Assembly (NCBI GenBank): GCA_020650975.1
Contig: JAIPMN010007840.1
Coordinates: 1 to 23,013, forward strand
Direction of reading: 5' to 3'
Source of the DNA: Apostichopus californicus
Lineage: Eukaryota > Echinodermata > Holothuroidea > Aspidochirotida > Stichopodidae
Length of the DNA stretch: 23,013 nt
In this document: in pieces, positions 1-10,370 of the stretch
Layout: every line of letters begins with the position of its first letter
Position numbering within the stretch: the stretch's first letter is position 1
The notes under the pieces: generated by a model
What the model saw: the letters and a program-made list of their open reading frames with translations, nothing else
Told to the model about the DNA's origin: nothing
Database searches by the model: none
Translations under genes and position numbers: made by a program

Positions 1-3000
1 GAATCAAGTACCCTGAAGCAATGGTTTAGGAGCAATTCATCACTAAAAATAGCACATTTTTTAGTGAAAAGTACAAAAATTGAATATTTTGACACTTTTA
101 AGTTGACCTTACTCCACAAGACAATATTTTTGTAGCCTAATTTTTTATTTTCCTGTTCTATGGGATAGACTCTATAGGCATCTGTAATAAAAAGGTAGTA
201 GAATGTTTAATTGCTGAGAAATGAGACCTCAAAAGTCAAGAAAATGCCAAAATGCCATGGTGGCGACAAATTGCGGAATTTCAAAGTGTGATAAATCGGC
301 CGATTGTAAAGCAATGCAACTGAAATTTTCAGAATATGCTTATTTCATGGTGGTCCAATCATACAATAAATTTGGGAATTTTTCAAAGATGTCAAACTAC
401 AACATACTCCAAAATCTGGTGATTTGATATGGAATGACCCATATATTTATTTATACATATAGCCTATATAGTCTTTTAATGATCACTTACGTTAACGATC
501 ACTGGTACGCGTGTTTAGTGGATAACTATTATCAAATGTTTAGTTAGTTAATAGCCTAGCTTAAGAGAACCATGCATAGCCTACGTGTTGGTATATGTAG
601 GCCTATATATTGTCATATACCAGCCTGGGAAAAAGTTACTCTCTCAAAGAAGGATTTCCCTGATGGGAACTTCACTGAACCGTGTTATCATGCATGAATA
701 ATCAGACATAATGAAACGGAAAGAAAGGCTTTCAATAAACATGGGGATCCTGTGTGGCATCTACAACGAATACAATCACAGTGAAATGCAAACCAGATCA
801 ATAAGAACGTATAAAGCAGAATATAACTTAATTTGGTCATTGTTACACCAGATACCGCTTTTCAGATACTGAAAAGTATATACCACGAAATACTGACAGT
901 ATAAATACTTTTATTAGTTTGGAAACATGTTGTACGCTATAACGACTATAGGCCTATATACGCCAGCCTGAGACAGTGAACCAGTCGACCTTCTGGCGTG
1001 ATACTGCAATAGTAACAGTATAACAACGTGGTTAATGTTATATGTTTTCTAGACCGTGGAAGTCACGTGGACCAATCTGACCACAATGTGTACTATAACA
1101 ATTGCTACATAGGTGGACAAATCGATGAACTCGGGCTGTTTGCGGTGAAATCATTATTTCCTCTCATTTTACAAGTATACAAGTAATATACAAGCGCGCC
1201 TGATTTTTTTTAACGATTTGCAATGTTATTGAAATGCTATATAAATGATTACATGACGACAAAGTGTGTGACAAAGACAAGGCTTACTGATTACCCCTGT
1301 TCACTCCCTTTTATATACATACTTGGTTGCTTTATGCCAACTACGCTCCAAATTTTCTTAACGTACAGAACTGCAATTTATCGGCACATTCATCCGACGC
1401 GGTGGATCGAGTCCGAAACGTGAACGGCATGGTTATAACCTTGGCTATATGCTCAATCGATAAGCTAGAAAACAAAGAGCGCGCAAAGTGACCAAAAAGG
1501 CTCTCTGGCGCAACCATCACTTTATAGGTCTGTGAGTAAACTCTGAAACCAATGCGCAATGCGCGCACAGAATGCACATCCTGTAAATTTCACGCAAGGC
1601 CAATTAACTAAACAACATTTCATATGAAACTGAAAGTTAAGGGGGAACGTTAAAGTGTACGAATAATTGTAAAAGACGATAAAATTGACATTAATTCTTG
1701 TTTTTTTAGCCTATCGCTTAGGCTAAGTCCTGATGACTTTGTGTTATTCGAGTAGTTTTTAAACTTCCTAACTGCAACTGTGCAATGCAGAATATGCTCA
1801 TGCATTCAAAACAATAGCACTTTACCGCTCCATTAGACACAAGCACAACACTGAATGTAATGTGTACACCCATATGCACACACACAAATACACAGCAATC
1901 CTTCACGTCTTTCCAACATTCTACCCGGATCGGGGTGTCTAGATCATATAATAACATTGGTGTATGTAGGCCTACATGTGCTATATACTGCCCATGCAAT
2001 TAGTCGAAGAATAAATCATTGATTACAACACAGAACATGTTCTTTGTTCAATATATGCCCATTTGTTTGACACAAAAACAAAAGTAAATTCATACCTCAC
2101 AGTGGGCTAAGTTCAAGATAGATTCTTATCATCGAGAATGCTATGAATTTCTTGAAAACGCATGTGCGCATTAGCTCTGCATGCAGACGGAATTCATAAA
2201 CATCATGCCGAGAAGATCGGCTACTAGGAGTTAGCAATTCGGTAATGTACAATACGTACGATACAATTAGTACAGTGGCGTATACGCGGATGACGCATAT
2301 AGTGCATACATGCTTTATATTCGTTTACACAACTATACCGCACATTTACGGTACAATGTACACGACACTAGGTCACCGACTATTTAATATCGCTGTACTG
2401 TAGGCTTTGTAGGCTACAAAGGATTACATAATAATAAGACCACAAAGGATTGATATTAGCATATTACGTCGTGCTTATGTGTTGACCATCAACAGCCTGC
2501 TACATGAGCTTAAGTTTTTCAATGAAAACCCTAAATCGTCGAACTATTACAATTGCCAGATAAGTTTTTTTTAACCAATATGACCATCTTGCGTAGGGAA
2601 GTTGTTATTCGGCTCTGTACTGAGGCCCATAGTTAACCAACTGCAACAATATTTTAACACTCCTCAATGTTTTGGATTAACTTGGAGGCTCAGAGCCTTT
2701 AGGGAAGTACTTTTAAAAATTTCAAGCGATTTTTAGCATGCTAATATTTGCGCCCAATACGTAGGCCTATGACCCCTATAGGTTGGCATCAGACACAATA
2801 TAAACTTTGTCGTTTAAAAGTCACTACACGGTGCTTTTCTTGTGTACGTGTTTCTTTTCTTTCTTATTTACATTGTTATTTTTGCCTTTTGTCTTTGCTG
2901 TGACGATTTAGTATGTATCAGCCGTGAATTAAACGTAAATTGCAGCTGTGAAGATCAACTTCCAGCTTGAAAACCAATACAGAAACAAGGCTTCCGCTAA

Positions 3001-3222
3001 AATTATTACTACCTCTACCAAACCAATCTTATCAAGTCCCTCAACCCTTTTAATGTCTTGAAATTTAGATAGGAATGTACTTGAGATAAGGTTTAAAAAA
3101 AAATTGGCACAATTATGGTTTGTGCCAATCAATAAAGAGTAAAATATAATGTCTCGATCGTAAACAGGGACGAAAACGATATACCTTAAATTTGATATCG
3201 TTCTTCTGTGCACCCCATTAAG
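1..3222. other. Upstream region without recognisable genes
   Basis: I found no exon, RNA gene or complete transposon here. The open frames are short and show no protein-like composition. The stretch is AT-rich and dotted with the palindrome TAGGCCTA (near 598, 946, 1967 and 2761) and the related TAGCCTA. A near-perfect 17-bp palindrome lies at 2405-2421. The last few hundred bases before 3223 should contain the POGLUT1 promoter, but I see no convincing TATA box or initiator. Confidence 0.6.
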
Positions 3223-3355
3223 ATGGCCGCCTCCATGTATTCGAAGAAGGTGCTGAAGAAGTCTTTCATTGTAACGATTTACACGTTTTTATGTGTATTT
3301 TGTCCAATCTTCGTAACAGATTGCTATGCAAAAAGTGATAATTCTGTCGCAGAAG
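3223..3355 (+). CDS. POGLUT1: POGLUT1 exon 1: start codon and signal peptide
   Basis: It encodes residues 1-44 plus one base. A Lys-rich n-region (KKVLKK) is followed by a hydrophobic core and a plausible cleavage after CYA. A second in-frame ATG lies four codons on, but the first has the better context. The donor is GAAG|GTAATT. Confidence 0.92.
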
Positions 3356-6300
3356 GTAATTTTACGTGTGTTTTGTGTTCTGTGTAATTTTGCCGTCGGT
3401 CTGTTCTACACGTCATCGTAATATATGTTGTTTGGCTTTAATGTGTGCATCTACCAATTGCGCTACAAGCATTCTTAGGCCGACGCAAACTGAGACTGTA
3501 TGATCATAGGTGTCAAGTTTGTTTAGTTCGTTGGACTAAGTGGTATGGCACCGATTGTTAACTGTTTCAGGATTCCAACTTCGTGAGCCTATCCTATCTG
3601 GTAACTAACAGGAATATTTAAAAATGTTCCATGGAAATGTTTCCAGGGCTAGGCCTTGATAGTCTTTGTCCTGCTGTGTGTAAACTTTTTGTAGCGTTTC
3701 TTATAAAGTTAGTTTTATCGTGTGTTTAAGCAAAATCAGCGCAGCATATTTGGAGATTTGCTCAATTTGGTATCTGCACTACATGATTGAATCTGTATTT
3801 CTTTGCACTTAATTTTTATTTTCAGATGAGTGGTCTAAATATAAAAGCTTAATTGATGATGCCTTGAAGAACTATCAAGAGTTTACTGAAAATGATTGCT
3901 CTTGTTTTACCGAGTAAGTCGTAAAGAGAGAAACTTCAAACTGGTACAAATATTTGATTATTGATTAAGTTATACTTAAAGAGCACTCTACTTACAATAT
4001 TGCTACAGCATATCAACACAGGCTCTGTCAGTCATGTGAGGCCACTACAACCTCACCCTTTACTTTGTGTGTTGTGACAGTACTACCTTAAATTTAACAA
4101 TTGTAACACTATTTTGTAGTGTATTGGCATTAAATTGTACTGCAACTACATCACAGGAATCATTTAGTGTTTTCTGTTCGAAGAATTTTGTCTCATATAA
4201 AATACTATGGTTCTGTTTGTGTACAATCTGCTATGCATCCTTAAACACTTGTATAGCAATTTGTTCATTTTAGCTAGCATCTTGCGATGTGGATACCCCA
4301 TAAATTATTCCCTGCATTAGCGTTTCTATTACAGAGTCAAGACTTTCCCTTAGTTTATCTTGCAACTACAATAATTTCCTTTGCTTTTTGAAGAGTAAAG
4401 GTATTACCTTAGTTTCATCTTGTAACTACAGTAAAGGTTTTTTGCTTTAATGAGTAAAGGTATTCACATACGGTACCTTTAGTCTGTAGTGCATTACATT
4501 TATTTTGATAGTGTAAAGACATTATCTTTACATTGTAAGGTAACATGGTCACCGTTTCCTTTATAGTGTGATTGATGAAGATCTGGCGCCATGGAAGGAG
4601 AGAGGTGGAATCTCTCAAGATGACATGGATGCTGCCAAGTCAATGGGGACAAAGTACCAGATCATAAATCATAAACTTTATCGTGGGGAGAAATGTATGT
4701 TCCCTGCGAGGTAAGAATTAAATATACTTTTGTCTTGAACCTGGCCAGATAATCTAAAAAAAATACTTTTGTTTACCCCATGGGATATAGGTGTCAGTGA
4801 CATTTCAGAGATTACATAGACCACATTAAGGAAGTCTGAAATGTCCAGTGTGTCTCCAGGCTCTAACATTAGTTATGTCTGTGTTTCTTGCCCTGCTTTT
4901 AGAGCTCATTGCTCGTTTCAAGTTTGATGAAGAATGAAGAATTCTCTTGAATCACAACAAGCTGAACATATAACAGTTAGTAAAACAAAAAGTGGTACTA
5001 TTATTGTTTTAATTGAGTTAATTACAATGTTTTAATTTTTTCATAAAAGAGAATAAAGGATTAAAAGGAAGTCTGTCGCATACGTATCAGTATTAAAAAG
5101 ATGATGTTTCCTCAAAGATATCGGTAACAACCACAAGGATACAATGAATTTCCTCATATAATATGAAATAATATATAATTTAAAAATAATGAACACAAAC
5201 ACAGGCACTCTAAAGTGTCAGCATCAAGGGGCAACCTTGAAAGACAACCTCTGCCATGTCCATATGCATGATTGAAATCCAGTAAGATTTCTTCTCTTGT
5301 TAACCTGTAAAGCTATATATGGCTTTTTCCTTTTCTCTTTCTTCATAGATGTTCTGGTGTGGAACATTTTATCCTGAAGAACATACACAAGCTTCCAAAC
5401 ATGGAATTTATTTTAAATCCTAGAGACTGGCCTCAGAGTCCAAAGCCAATTAATCCAAAACCTGTCTTTTCATTCAGCAAGGTAAAAAGCAAGCATTATC
5501 ATTTCCCTTTTCTTTTTCCCCCTCCTTTTCCCCCTGTTTATTGCCCCCTTTGACAAGAGAGTTCTGTGTTTGATTTGAGTCACATTTGCCTATATTTAAT
5601 TTTTTAAGGATCGACAGTATTGCAGCATGGTGCTGATATTTAACAATCATTTTCTCAGTGTTGACAAATAAAGCAGTAAGTAAAATTTCATTTCTTGTAC
5701 TTCTTATATCACAGGTGAAAACTCAGCATTGGGATATAATGTATCCAGCTTGGACATTTTGGGAAGGCGGACCAGCAGTATGGCCCATTTTCCCAACTGG
5801 GCTTGGAAGATGGGACCAGTTTAGAACAAAGTTAAACAAGTCAGTGTCTGCCATTGATGTTTTATATAGAATAGGCATAGTCAATACTCCTCTGAATGTT
5901 CTTAAGGCAGATTGGCTTGTGACATGGTGACAACTGTTAACATTTAGTTTTCCTGACATGGTTGGATGGGGGTGGGAGAAAGGGGGGAGGGGTTACTGGA
6001 TGGTTAGAGGCAGAAATGGTATTCTGGTCAGTTCAAAATGAAAGCCAAGTGCCACAAGCTGTCCCTTTGGTCCTGTCAAATCTTAAGGTAGAAAAATATA
6101 ATTGGAAGGGTTAGTAATGAGTAACGTGTGGGATGGGGGGGGGGGGGTACGGGCAATTTGAATAATGACATGTAAGGACAATTAGTATATCAGATTTAAC
6201 CATGGGCGTAGCTAGATATTTTAGGGGGCATAAATGCTTTTCTCTGCAGGCGAGCAGAACCTACTTTCTAAACTCAAAAACATATTTGTAATAACTTTTA

Positions 6301-9300
6301 GTTTATTGGGGAGGGGAGGGACACATAATTTGGGGCATCTATGCCCTCTGCAGTCCCCTTGTGACTACTTCACTGGGGTTAACATTCAATTTTGGCAATG
6401 CCTGGATCTTGGGCTTGTTGTGATTTCATTCTTTTTCAATGATTATCCCTTCTTTGCATTTTTTTTCATCCAGGGAAGCTGACAAGATACCCTGGGAAAA
6501 GAAAGAAGATATTGCATTCTTTATTGGCTCAAGGTAGGTTATCTTGAATGCAGACTTTTTACATACATGCACGACCTACTCGCTCTTTATATTTTGGTCA
6601 ACTTCATTAAACAAGGGATGACAAAATCACAAAGTTAGCTGAAACCCAAATCACAAAATCTTTGTTTACAGCTCAAATTTTGGTTTGATAGAACTTTGCA
6701 TCGTTGTGTTAAAATTTTGCCAAAGTTTTTCCAATTACACTTTGAAAATGGATCACATTGGGTAGTCTCTGAATTTCTGATAGACAATCCTCACTAATAT
6801 TTACCTTCCCTACATAACTGCAGTTACCGTATTTTCATTTTTTATTGAAAAGCGGGATACTCCCTCTCCTTTCAAGAAATTTTGGATTTGAAATAGGGTT
6901 AATATGTGACCATCAATCTATTTGTGTTGCAAATGATCATACCTGTGCTTTCGAAATGGGCTGCATATAATGATGCATTAAAAACATGTTTTTAGTCTGC
7001 ATATATTGTAATATATTGTACAGTGATTATTTTGAATGGCACAAGGACCTTGAGCAAATCAGGAAAATTTTAGTTTACCGATTGGACAATATATTTTTGT
7101 TTCAAAGACAGGACCATCTAGATTAATCGGGAGGTATGCTAACCCTATGGGTAACGCTTTTGATTTGTCCTTATGTGGTACAAATTTGGGAGTGATTGCT
7201 TTGCTTACAATATATTCTTGACTTTCAGGTTCTTTAACACGCATGGAAAGTTTCCGGCGTATGAATATTATCTTCCTCTGATAATAGTTATGTAAAAAAA
7301 GTTAATATCATTTCAGCCCAATTGTCAAAATGATGCCACTTTACATTCAATAACGAGTTACTTTCCTTTCAGAACGAGTGCTGAAAGAGATCCTTTAGTA
7401 CGCCTCTCCCAGTCAAACCCTGAACTAGTCAACGCTCGTTACACCAAAAACCAAGCTTGGAAATCAGATGCAGTACGTTACATATACTTTGTGTGTTTTC
7501 ATAACGTGGTGGTTCCATTTTTTCTTTTCTCTTAGAACAGGATATTTATGTAGGTTTGGACATTGTCATGGTAACTTGTACCAATTATTTGAGTCTTTCT
7601 ATCTTAGTTGCAAGAAAAATCTACACTTTTTTTTTAAATAATATTTCCCCATCAGTTTGCTGTTTGTTGATTTGCTTTAAAATATTTATACAAATTTCAT
7701 TTAAAAAAATAATAAATGTCCTAACTTTAACTTTTAAAATAGTATCACTGAAAGTGAAGAAGGAAAAATTCTCATTTGAACTAGTTATTTGGGATAAAAA
7801 TCCTTAATAGACAAAAGAACAATTAACTATTGTTCTTTTCGACCTGTCATAATAGTGTATTTCTAATTGTTTTAAGATATGTTCTATTTCTTTTTGTTCT
7901 AACAGGATACATTGTACTTACCCCCTGCAGACCCTATAACACTCGAAGAACATTGCAAATACAGGTTAGTTTTTTAATTTATGCTACGGGGTGGAACAAT
8001 GGATCATTTTAATCTATGTATCAGTGACGGTTTAACTTCCATTTTGTGGACTTGACAAGTCTAGGAGGTATTCTCATTACAAAAGAATATTTAGACAAAA
8101 TTTAATGTACAAATACCTCCATATTAATTATGTGTAACACATTTTGCCATTACAGATACCTATATATTTATTATGTGTCACACATTTCTCCATTACAGAT
8201 AGCTATATATAAATTGTGTTACACAATTCCTCATAATGGTAACCGATGTATTAAATGTGTGTCACACATTTCTCCATTACAGATACCTGTTCAACTTTCG
8301 CGGAGTTGCTGCCAGCTTCCGTTTTAAACATTTATTCCTTTGCGGTTCCCTTGTCTTTCATGTCGGCGACCAGTGGCTGGAGTTTTTCTATCCAGCACTC
8401 AAGCCATGGGTTCATTACATACCTTTACCCTCCAGTCTGGAGAATACCAAGTAAGGTTCCTAGCAAACAGACTTATATATTTTTTTGGTCTTTTTTGTTC
8501 CATGTCACTTTAGTTATGTTTTCCTTCAAACCATGGTGACTGCAAATCTGTTTCCGTATGCAGTAGGAGGGGTTGTGGTGTAAACCTCCGAAGAAAGAAG
8601 ATGAACTTGGCTTGTGTGATAGTGTTGTCGATTGTTGCATATTAAACGGAAACATCGACAGAAAAACGAGGATATTAGATTAAGGCACAATATGCATTCC
8701 TTCACCCGAAACCAACTGTTCCCATTTACTTCTCAACCTACCCTATCCCACCCCACCCCACAACCCAGCCATTGTTTCATATTGAACTGAAACACAGACA
8801 GAAAAACAAGGATATACGATTAAGGCTTAATATGCATTCCTTCACCTAAAACCAAATTTTCCCATTTACTCCCCACCCTACCCAATCCCACCCACAACCC
8901 CACCCACATCTTCCTCAGTACTTTGACATTCATACACACTACACTCCTTTTGCTATTTAGTTTCATTTAAAATTTTTTTTAATGCAGCTTACCGTATGTA
9001 TCCTTACTTCAATATTACAGGGAGCTGATTGAATTTGCAATGGCAAACGAGGACATCTCCAAGGCGATTGCTCAAAGGTAACTTAACACGGCTTGAAAAT
9101 TTGTACCAAATGGTATTGAAATCAAAGTGGATGATGCAAAAGCTTGTCATGATAGGATTTGGTATTTATTGCATTGTAATTTTAGAGACTGAAGTACCCA
9201 GCCTAGGCCCTCCCCCCCATCCCCCCCCCTTCCAGGCTACTGTGCCCCTATCTGTGCCACCATCATGTCCAAAAAAAGATGTTCCAAGTTACAGGACATA

Positions 9301-10370
9301 AGCATTGTGCCCCATCTTACATTGTTGGTGCCCTCCTTAAATTGTTTCTGTCCCAGCCTTAAATTGTTGGTGGCCAGTTCGTAAATTGTTGGTGCCTAGG
9401 TTGTAAATTGTTTGTGCCCACCCAGGTCGTAAATTGTTCGTACCCGATCAACCCAAATTTCGTGGCAACAGGCCCGTGTGTCACTAAAATGTGTTGGTAT
9501 CTCAAAGACAGTCATTCTTTTCAAAGCATGTTTTTATATCGATAACAGTAGTGTGTAAATCATGAACAGCAGTCTGACTGAAGAATAATGAAAAAGAAAC
9601 AATGGACAAGAGATGAAAAATAATTATTGGTTAGGATGCGATGAAACCAGTGAACTCAGAAATTGATTAAATTAATATTTAGCTTCACATAAACAACACA
9701 CTGCATCTCAGAAGGATAAAATAAAACACAATTTTTACCTTAGATAACTCTGAAAACATGTTATATTAGGACACCCAAACCTTGTGATTTGCCAACAAAT
9801 AAAAGCAATATACTGTAGGAATGAAATCTTCACTGGAAAAAACTTTGTTTATTGAGGTCAGGTCAAATTATCTTTTTAAATTTATTCAGACGTTTTAATT
9901 TAAGGAGGAGTAATATATCAACCTAAAATCCAGTCCCCAACATCATCCTTTACAGATTTTCTTGCTTTTACAATTTTTCAATCCCCACATAGGTTTAATA
10001 CATGATCATGTTGTGATTTCGAACAAACACAAACAACTGAGTTTTGATTCATTAAATATCAACATTAATCGTTTCTCGAACATCATGATTTTATTTTAGT
10101 TATGAGTGTTTTTGCCGTATGTTTTTCTGTAACTAACGAGAAGGATTTTTTCTCTTCGTGTTAAGAGGCCGTGATTTTGTTTCTAACGAACGACAATATT
10201 TTTTTCTCTTCATGTTAAGAGGCCGTGATTTTGTTTGGAACCACCTGAAGCTGGATGAGGTGGAATGCTATTGGCTGAAGCTACTTAAAGACTATGCAAA
10301 GCTACTAACCTATAAACCAATAAGGGACAAATCCCTGATGCTTATATCACCTAAGAAGGATGAGTTATAG
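3223..10370 (+). CDS. POGLUT1: Protein O-glucosyltransferase 1 (POGLUT1/Rumi, GT90, CAP10 domain), complete, 11 exons
   Basis: This ER-lumenal enzyme transfers glucose (and in vertebrates also xylose) from UDP-sugars to serines in EGF-like repeats, including those of Notch. Exons: 3223-3355, 3826-3913, 4567-4710, 5349-5481, 5715-5839, 6474-6533, 7373-7472, 7906-7964, 8283-8450, 9021-9077, 10220-10370. All junctions are GT-AG, all phases agree, and the sum is 1218 nt (405 residues), against about 390 in vertebrates. Residues 1 to about 36 form a signal peptide. Family signatures visible are CSGVEHF (123-129), NPRDWPQ (145-151, D148 the likely catalytic Asp), [28 protein letters not shown] and [18 protein letters not shown]. 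The protein ends KKDEL; the vertebrate enzyme ends KTEL. The ATG has a good context (AAG before, G after). Identification rests on family motifs I know, not a search. The oddity is that the acceptors of exons 9 and 11 are duplicated. Confidence 0.96.
3826..3913 (+). CDS. POGLUT1: POGLUT1 exon 2
   Basis: It encodes about residues 45-73, the start of the mature domain, ending in the NDCSCF motif seen near the N-terminus of the family. The acceptor is TTTTCAG and the donor GA|GTAAGT. Confidence 0.93.
4348..4465 (+). repeat. 59-bp tandem duplication in POGLUT1 intron 2
   Basis: Two adjacent imperfect copies (4348-4406 and 4407-4465) both start CCTTAGTTT, share the words ATCTTG and AACTACA, and end in GAGTAAAGGTATT. 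It is a direct duplication inside an intron, away from splice sites. Confidence 0.75.
4567..4710 (+). CDS. POGLUT1: POGLUT1 exon 3
   Basis: It encodes about residues 74-121, including the VIDEDLAPW and GGIS motifs and the Cys of the CMFP segment. The acceptor is TTTATAG and the donor GAG|GTAAGA. Confidence 0.94.
5349..5481 (+). CDS. POGLUT1: POGLUT1 exon 4: CSGVEHF and catalytic-Asp segment
   Basis: It encodes residues 122-166. NPRDWPQ carries D148, which aligns with the Asp proposed as catalytic base in the human enzyme (from memory, around residue 133). It ends on a codon boundary at VFSFSK. Confidence 0.96.
5715..5839 (+). CDS. POGLUT1: POGLUT1 exon 5: [12 protein letters not shown] core
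   Basis: It encodes about residues 167-207 and holds the most diagnostic stretch of the family, [15 protein letters not shown], followed by TGLGRW. The donor is AACAA|GTCAGT. Confidence 0.97.
6474..6533 (+). CDS. POGLUT1: POGLUT1 exon 6 (60 nt)
   Basis: It encodes about residues 208-227: [16 protein letters not shown], matching the W.KK...A.F.GSR pattern of GT90 enzymes. The acceptor has a strong pyrimidine tract ending CATCCAG, and the donor is AAG|GTAGGT. Confidence 0.94.
7373..7472 (+). CDS. POGLUT1: POGLUT1 exon 7
   Basis: It encodes residues 228-261 with TSAERDPL and YTKNQAWKS, both conserved in POGLUT1. The acceptor is CCTTTCAG and the donor GCA|GTACGT. Confidence 0.95.
7906..7964 (+). 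CDS. POGLUT1: POGLUT1 exon 8 (59 nt)
   Basis: It encodes about residues 262-280, ending EEHCKY, which leads into the conserved RYLFNFRG of exon 9. The acceptor is TTCTAACAG and the donor ACAG|GTTAGT. Confidence 0.94.
8125..8297 (+). repeat. 42-43 bp tandem repeat of the POGLUT1 exon 9 splice acceptor
   Basis: The word CCATTACAGATA recurs with its AG at 8154-8155, 8197-8198 and 8281-8282. The gaps are 43 and 84 (two units), and a decayed unit around 8225-8250 has lost the AG. Each copy also carries the GTGT(A/C)ACACATTT word upstream. The repeat includes the true intron/exon junction and the first bases of exon 9. Confidence 0.85.
8283..8450 (+). CDS. POGLUT1: POGLUT1 exon 9: [16 protein letters not shown] core
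   Basis: It encodes about residues 281-336, the sugar-nucleotide-binding part of the CAP10 domain, followed by [15 protein letters not shown] and PWVHYIP. I chose the start at 8283 because only this AG, the last of three similar acceptors, keeps the conserved protein open. The donor is CCAA|GTAAGG. Confidence 0.96.
8631..8908 (+). repeat. 140-bp tandem duplication in POGLUT1 intron 9
   Basis: Unit 1 starts at 8631 (ATTGTTGCATATT) and unit 2 at 8771 (ATTGTTTCATATT). Both contain GACAGAAAAAC, AAGGATAT or close variants, AATATGCATTCCTTCACC and a C-rich tail. By eye, similarity is high apart from small indels in the C-rich part. Confidence 0.85.
9021..9077 (+). CDS. POGLUT1: POGLUT1 exon 10 (57 nt)
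   Basis: It encodes about residues 337-355: [18 protein letters not shown], matching the helical segment before the C-terminus of the family. The acceptor is ATATTACAG and the donor CAAAG|GTAACT. Confidence 0.92.
9318..9440 (+). repeat. About 22-bp tandem repeat, six units, in POGLUT1 intron 10
   Basis: The word TAAATTGTT, followed by (G/T)GTGCC or a variant, starts at 9338, 9360, 9382, 9404 and 9430, with a TACATTGTT variant at 9318. The period is 20-26 bp, mostly 22. It is flanked upstream by C-runs (9210-9230). Confidence 0.8.
10130..10237 (+). repeat. 54-bp tandem duplication spanning the intron 10/exon 11 junction
   Basis: Copy 1 (10130-10183) and copy 2 (10184-10237) match at 47 of 54 positions. 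Each contains a pyrimidine tract, the acceptor GTTAAG and the first coding bases AGGCCGTGATTTTGTTT of exon 11. The period is a multiple of three and both copies read through without a stop. Confidence 0.93.
10220..10370 (+). CDS. POGLUT1: POGLUT1 exon 11: C-terminus ending KDEL
   Basis: It encodes about residues 356-405, GRDFVWNHL through [15 protein letters not shown], ending KKDEL and TAG at 10368-10370. KDEL is the canonical ER retrieval signal. The acceptor at 10218-10219 matches family length, but an almost identical acceptor 54 bp upstream (exon start 10166) would add 18 in-frame residues. Confidence 0.94.

Noticed and set aside
1341-1577. Minus-strand open frame upstream of POGLUT1
   Set aside because: No recognisable motif, no splice or start context, and length within chance expectation.
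4918-4970. Possible C/D-box snoRNA in POGLUT1 intron 3 (TTGATGA followed by CTGA)
   Set aside because: The C box deviates at its first base, there is no terminal stem, and no second box pair is visible.
6199-6360. ATGGGCGTAGCTAG word and G-rich tract in POGLUT1 intron 5, like a transposon end
   Set aside because: I found no inverted partner or target duplication, so no element can be delimited.
8130-8539. Overlapping open frames in three frames around 8130-8539
   Set aside because: Only the frame from 8283 to 8450 carries the POGLUT1 core; the others are the tandem repeat and out-of-frame shadows of exon 9.
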